From contig NC_133657.1 in assembly GCF_009905375.1 (NCBI RefSeq), positions 2,666,001 to 2,730,000 of the forward strand: a stretch of 64,000 nucleotides of DNA, written 5' to 3'. The DNA comes from Apium graveolens (taxonomy: Eukaryota > Streptophyta > Magnoliopsida > Apiales > Apiaceae). Made by a program: the position numbers and the translations under genes. Below the pieces are notes generated by a model, which worked only from the letters and a program-made list of their open reading frames with translations, had not been told where the DNA came from and ran no database searches. Shown piece by piece: positions 59,232 to 64,000 of this stretch; positions within the stretch are counted from its first letter, which is position 1; every line of letters starts with the position of its first letter.

Positions 59232-60992
59232 ATGTCTGAAACAGAAACTTTAACCAAGCCCACCAAAACTGAAGAACCTCCAAAAACCATAACCCATAGT
59301 CGATATGAGACTATAAGAGTTCCCATGTTGAGACCCTCTGAGTATTCCATATGGAAAGTGAAGATGACTATGTTTCTGGAAGCTACATATCCCGAATATC
59401 TCGACAGGATTAATGAAGGACCACATATGCCAACCAAACTCTCTGTGGAAGTTGCAGGTCAGCCAGCAAAGTCTGTACCAAAGGAGAAAAGTGATTACAG
59501 TGCTGAAGATATCTCATCAATTGTAAATGATGCAAAGGTAAGATACTTGCTGCATAGTGCCATTGATAATGTTATGTCAAACAGGGTAATTTAATATAAG
59601 ACTGCAAATGAGATATGGGATGCTTTAGAAACAAGGTGTCAGGAAACTGATGCAATCAAGAAGAATAGGAAGACAATACTCACTCAAGAGTATGAGCACT
59701 TTGACTCAAAGCCTGATGAGTCATTAACTGATTTATATGACATATTTGTCAAACTCTTTAATGATTTGTCACTTGTTGACAAAGAGTATGAAATTGAAGA
59801 TTCAAATCTTAAATTCCTGTTAGCTCTTCCTGAAAGATGGGATTTGAAGGCCACAATAATAATAAACAACTATAATATTGATGAAACAACTCTTGATGAA
59901 ATTTATGGGTTGCTCAAGACTCATGAACTTGAGATGGAATAAAGAAGCAAGAGGAATGGAAGAAAGTCAAGGATAGTTGCCTTTGTGGCTGAGGAGGAAA
60001 GTCCCAAAGTTGCTGCCTCAAAGAAAGGCAAGGGAAAAGCTCTCATCACAAAGTCTGATACTGAGTCATCAAGTTCTGATAGTGATGATGAATCTGAAAC
60101 TGAAAGTTTACCTGAGATGGACCCTGATGAGGAGATGATGAAGCTGTGTGCTCTAATGGTGAAAGGGATCACAAAGATTGCATACAGGAAATTTAGGAGA
60201 GGAAAGAAATCTTCCAGGAAAGGTGCAAGTTCTGATAAGAAAGGTTTCAGAAAATCTGAAGGCAAAGGAGGAAAAACTGACAAAGGAGATTACTCAAATG
60301 TCAAATGCTACAATTATGGTGAGAAAGGACACATATCTCCTGATTGCAGAAAAGTGAAGAGTGATAAAGGCAAGGCTCTTGTCACAAAGAAGAAAAGCTG
60401 GTCAGATGCTTCAGATTCTGAGGATGAGGAAAACTATGCCTTAATGGCAAATGCTGATAGCAGTTCTGATACTGCTGAAATTAAGGTACCTCAAACTACT
60501 TATGTCTTTCATACTGATGATATTACTGAGTTGAGGTTACATCTTAAAACCATGTTTATTAGCTATAGAGATCAAACTTTAACATGTGAAAGATTAACCT
60601 CTGAAAATCTTGCTTTTAAAAAGAGGAATGATTATTTAGAAAAAGAGTTAGTTAAGTTCCAACAAGCTCAGAAAGATAGAGATGATGCCTATTATGTTCG
60701 GGATTAAGTGCTAAAAATGAATGAATCTCTAAAAACTGAGCTAGAAAAGGATAGAGAAATTATCAGGACTTGGACTCACTCTGGTAAAGCAACTCAGGAT
60801 ATTCTTAGTAGTGGAAACTGGAAAGAGGGCTTAGGTTATGGAGATGATAAGAACAGTAAGGGAACTGTAGAGATTGAGCCTATAGTTGTTAAACAAAAGC
60901 CGAAGGTAAATCCTGTTAAGTTTGTAACTACAAAGTCTGATATTGAGAAATCAGGAGTTAAAGAGAACTTAACTTTTGACAAACTAAAATAG
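59232..60992 (+). pseudogene. Copia gag, in-frame stops
   Basis: One reading frame throughout, starting at ATG 59232 (MSETETLTKP). UBN2-type copia gag features: YSIWKVKMTMFL, EIWDALETRCQ, LTDLYDIFVKLFNDL, KFLLALPERWDLKA. An acidic Ser-rich stretch follows (SSSSDSDDESETE), then a zinc knuckle near 60304 in which the second cysteine is Tyr (CYNYGEKGHISPDC), and a long coiled-coil tail. Stops at 59592, 59939, 60705 and 60990 without frameshifts. Confidence 0.85.
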
Positions 60993-61022
60993 GATAAGCC
61001 AACTGAAGTTAATATAGGCTTA

Positions 61023-62060
61023 ATGACAAAGAAGCAGCTTAAGCATAAGCTGAAAGAAGTTAAAAATGTAAACAAGGTAAAGCCATCTAGGAAAAACAGG
61101 AATGGAAAGGAAGGTGTGAACAAAAGTAACAATTATAAGCCTGTTCCTAATGCTCCTAGAAAATATGTCATAACCGTAGAAATTCTAACCATCTGGCTTT
61201 TTTTTTGCAGGAAGAATAAGAACATAAACTCTTTACCCTCAAAGTCAGGAGTTAAGAGTCAGTCTATTAGATATAAGCCACAAAATCCTTGTTTTCATTG
61301 TGGTAGTTTATGACATTCCATTTATACTTGTAAGGAATATCATAGTTTGTACTATGATTATTATAAAATAAAACCTTCTGTAAAGAAAGTTAGCATTATT
61401 CCTTCTAGTGTAAGTTCTGATGCAAAGTCTAATATTGCGAATTCTGATAAGAAAATTGTTAACATAAACTCTGATGCTAAATCCGCTGCAAATGTTAACA
61501 AACTTAATAAGGCCAAATGATCCAAGCAAGTCTGGGTCCTTAAAACTAATCATTAGTAGTCTTTGTGATTGCAGGGTAACAGGAAAAACATCCTACTTCT
61601 GGACAGTGGATGTTCAGGACATATGACTGGAAATAAAGCCCTGCTATCAGACTTTGTGGAGAAAGCTGGCCCAGGTGTTTCTTATGGAGATGACAATATG
61701 GGAAAAACTCTGGGATATGGCAATATCAATCTTGGGAATGTCATCATTGAGAAAGTAGCTCTAGTCTCAGGACTAAAACACAATCTGCTGAGTGTTAGTC
61801 AAATCTGTGACAGAGGTTATCATGTGGATTTCTTTGAAGAACACTGTGAAGTTGTAAGCAAATCTACAGGCAAAGTTGTTTTGAAGGGATACAGGCATGG
61901 TAACATTTATGAAGCCAAGCTTTCAACAAGTTCTGATGGTTCTGCAATCTGTCTGTTAAGCAGAGCATCAATTGAAGAAAGCTGGAATTGGCACAAGAAA
62001 CTCTCTCATTTTTGGCTTATGCTGCTCACAAACAGTTTACAGTCTTTCAAATGGATGTAA
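61023..62060 (+). pseudogene. Copia gag tail, protease and gag-pre-integrase domain
   Basis: Same frame as gag. A second Cys/His cluster (CFHCGSL, stop at 61311, H...C) precedes several stops to 61560. From 61569 comes the protease: LLLDSGCSGHMTG (catalytic Asp codon at 61602), LKHNLLSVSQICDRGYHV, and then the pre-integrase [10 protein letters not shown]. Directly after this the sequence jumps to RT in another frame. Confidence 0.83.
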
Positions 62061-63265
62061 AAAGTGCTTTTCTAAATGGAGAACTGGTAGAGGAAGTCTA
62101 TGTTGAACAACCTCCAGGTTCTGCAGACTCAAATTTTCCTACTCATGTCTACAGACTTGATAAAGCACTTTATGACCTTAAGCAAGCTCCAAGAGCATGG
62201 TATGAGACCTTAGCTCAGTTTCTTCTGGAAAGTGAATTTAACAGAGGAACTATTGACAAAACATTATTTTATCTCAACCATGAAAAGGACTTACTTTTGG
62301 TGCAGATATATGTTGATGATATCATTTTTGGTTCTACAAATGACAGACTTTGTAAGAAGTTTGCCAAACTAATGCAGTCAAGATATCAAATGAGTATGAT
62401 GGGAGAACTTAGCTATTTTCTGGGCCTTCCAGTCAAGCAGAATAAAGAAGGAACTTTTATTTGTCAATCTAAGTATACCAGAAAATTGTTGAAGAAGTTT
62501 GGAATGCAAGATTGTTCAAGTGCATCCACTCCTATGGCCACTACAACAAAATTGGATAAGAATACTGGTATATCAGTAGATATTACTGATTACAGAGGTA
62601 TGATTGGCTCACTACTCTATCTAACTGCAAGTAGACCTGATATCATGTATGCTACCTGTCTTTGTGCAAGATTTCAAGCAGATCCAAGAGAACCTCACTT
62701 AACAGATGTGAAAAGGATTTTCAAGTACCTTAAGGGTACAGCTGATCTGGGATTGTGGTATCCTAGAGAATCAGACTTTAAGCTAATAGGTTAATCATAT
62801 GCAGATTTTGCAGGATGCAAAATTGACAGGAAAAGTACAAGTGGAAGCTGCCAATTTCTTAGAGGCGGATTGGTTTCTTGGTTTAGCAAGAAACATAAGT
62901 CAATTTCCACATCAACTGCAGAAGCAGAATACATTGCTGCAGGAAGCTGTTGTGCACAGATTCTTTGGATGAAGAATCAGTTACTCGATTATGGGTTAAC
63001 ATATTCTAAAATCTCTATTTACTGTGATAATCAAAGTGCTATTGCTATGACAGGTAATCCAGTTTAGCACTCAATGACAAAGCACATCAGCATAAGGTAC
63101 CACTTCATAAGGGAACATGTGGATGAAGGTACAATGGAATTGCATTTTGTTCCAACAGATCAACAACTAGCAGACATCTTCACCAAACCACTGTGTGAAG
63201 CTACTTTTACTAGATTGGTAAATGAACTTGGAATGGTTTCAGGTTCTATCTCTAAATCTGCTTAG
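62010..63265 (+). pseudogene. Copia reverse transcriptase and RNase H, N-terminally deleted
   Basis: Begins at [21 protein letters not shown], i.e. at the first RT catalytic aspartate; [10 protein letters not shown] is intact (YVDD codons 62309-62320), then [36 protein letters not shown] and, after a stop at 62792, RNase H (GCKIDRKSTSG, STAEAEYIAAGS, stop at 63065, HISIRYHFIREH, LADIFTKPL). Ends at 63265. The upstream RT third and all of integrase are missing. Confidence 0.88.
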
Positions 63266-64000
63266 TTTATGTTCGGATACATCAGATTTTATGATCAGTA
63301 TTTACATATATTACTATATTTGTGTATTCTGTGCTTAATTTGAAATTTTCCTAAGGGCTGATTGTTGTCTGATGTGAATTTTTAAACTCTGATAGTGATA
63401 TGCATGTTTCTGTGACTATTCTATCCAATGAGGATAACTGTGCTAGATGCTGACCTAGTAGTCTCTAATATACTGATATCACATGTTTGAAGTAATTATT
63501 TATGTGGAAATACTGTTAACACAAGCAAATTCTGATATTGAGCTTAGTTAGGTTTACTTTGTATATCTTATTACTAAGTCAAAAACTAGAATAATGCTTC
63601 TTATCTATTAAGTACTGATGTTGGTAAATCTTATGAATGTACTAAGTGCTGATAAACCTCACTTATCAAAAGAAAAAGTAAAGAAAAAGAAATAAATGTC
63701 AGGTACTCCTTTGAGATCTAGAGTAAAAATGTGGAAGGGAAGACCCAAGTGCATTGCTGGTATTAAGTAATATGCATTAGAAAAGCAAATTTTTCTTGGT
63801 GACTTTTCACACTCTATGATTACTGGAGAAATAATTTGACTACAACATAAATTCTGATAAACAGTCGTGACTCACTTACACTGAGAAGCCACTGTAAAAA
63901 GGAATTTCAAAAGATTCATAAAATGAGCCCAAAACAGTTAATGATAACTCATGCATAAAATTCATTCTACAGTAGACTTCAGCATAATAACAGATTTTGA
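63266..64000 (+). other. Non-coding copia sequence downstream of pol
   Basis: No ORF of note to the window edge. By position it should correspond to the leader ahead of the extra 3' ORF in the relative at 1-531, but I see no clear overlap between the two sequences. Confidence 0.5.

Larger units (their letters stand above)
58557..64000 (+). mobile_element. Ty1/copia retrotransposon, 5' LTR through RNase H, runs off the window
   Basis: LTR 58557-59175, primer-binding site 59178-59190 (TGGTATCAGAGCA), gag, protease, RT and RNase H in one direction. Integrase and the N-terminal part of RT are absent (junction near 62005-62015). Several in-frame stops. The 3' end, presumably with the extra ORF seen at 532-4199 in the relative at the left edge, lies beyond the window. 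Confidence 0.92.

Noticed and set aside
59921..60283. 120-codon minus-strand frame
   Set aside because: Complement of acidic Ser-rich copia gag.

Overview
This window looks like a repeat-rich eudicot nuclear genome. It has one 20-coding-exon plant kinase gene with GT-AG introns, one intronless PPR gene, and otherwise mostly nested LTR retrotransposons, MITEs and decayed duplicates. There are no rRNA, tRNA, CRISPR or bacterial signals. The copia and transposon-ORF families recall asterid genomes, perhaps Apiaceae; that placement is a weak inference from memory.

Layout. 1-5020: 3' half of a Ty1/copia-type element carrying a large, broken non-pol ORF, then polypurine tract and 3' LTR. 5021-11760: decayed antisense Ty3/gypsy-like LTR material with a 56-bp tandem repeat, a probable LTR insertion and a 190-bp direct repeat that includes an antisense primer-binding site. 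11760-15850: AT-rich upstream DNA of the kinase with a 195-bp tandem duplication, a 750-bp insertion with 9-bp target duplication, a TRIM element and a MITE; the kinase-proximal sequence itself occurs twice. 16389-31733: a Ste20/MAP4K-alpha-type kinase (709 aa predicted), with MITEs in its intron 17. 32341-32850: a broken receptor-kinase fragment. 35509-42611: a non-autonomous hAT-like element (8-bp target duplication) into which a complete 6.26-kb non-autonomous LTR element (5-bp target duplication) has inserted; the latter carries one uninterrupted frame of about 1,301 codons. 42699-44261: an intact P-class PPR gene whose start codon lies only 88 bp from the hAT target duplication. 44543-50915: a decayed, rearranged second copy of the kinase-PPR segment, itself hit by a 1.49-kb gypsy-derived element and a 372-bp MULE-like insertion. 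52343-58556: a defective Tat-type Ty3/gypsy element, cut inside its integrase by a copia element (58557-64000) that has lost its own integrase and whose LTR is related to the one at 4407-5020.

Only two host genes look functional: the kinase and the PPR gene. I recall their Arabidopsis counterparts as near neighbours (At3g15220 and At3g15200), which would make this an old conserved gene pair later separated by nested transposons. The most unusual material is the pair of LTR families with large 3' ORFs: one ORF is wide open in a young deletion derivative, and in both families a short motif that is clustered in the LTR recurs inside the coding region.
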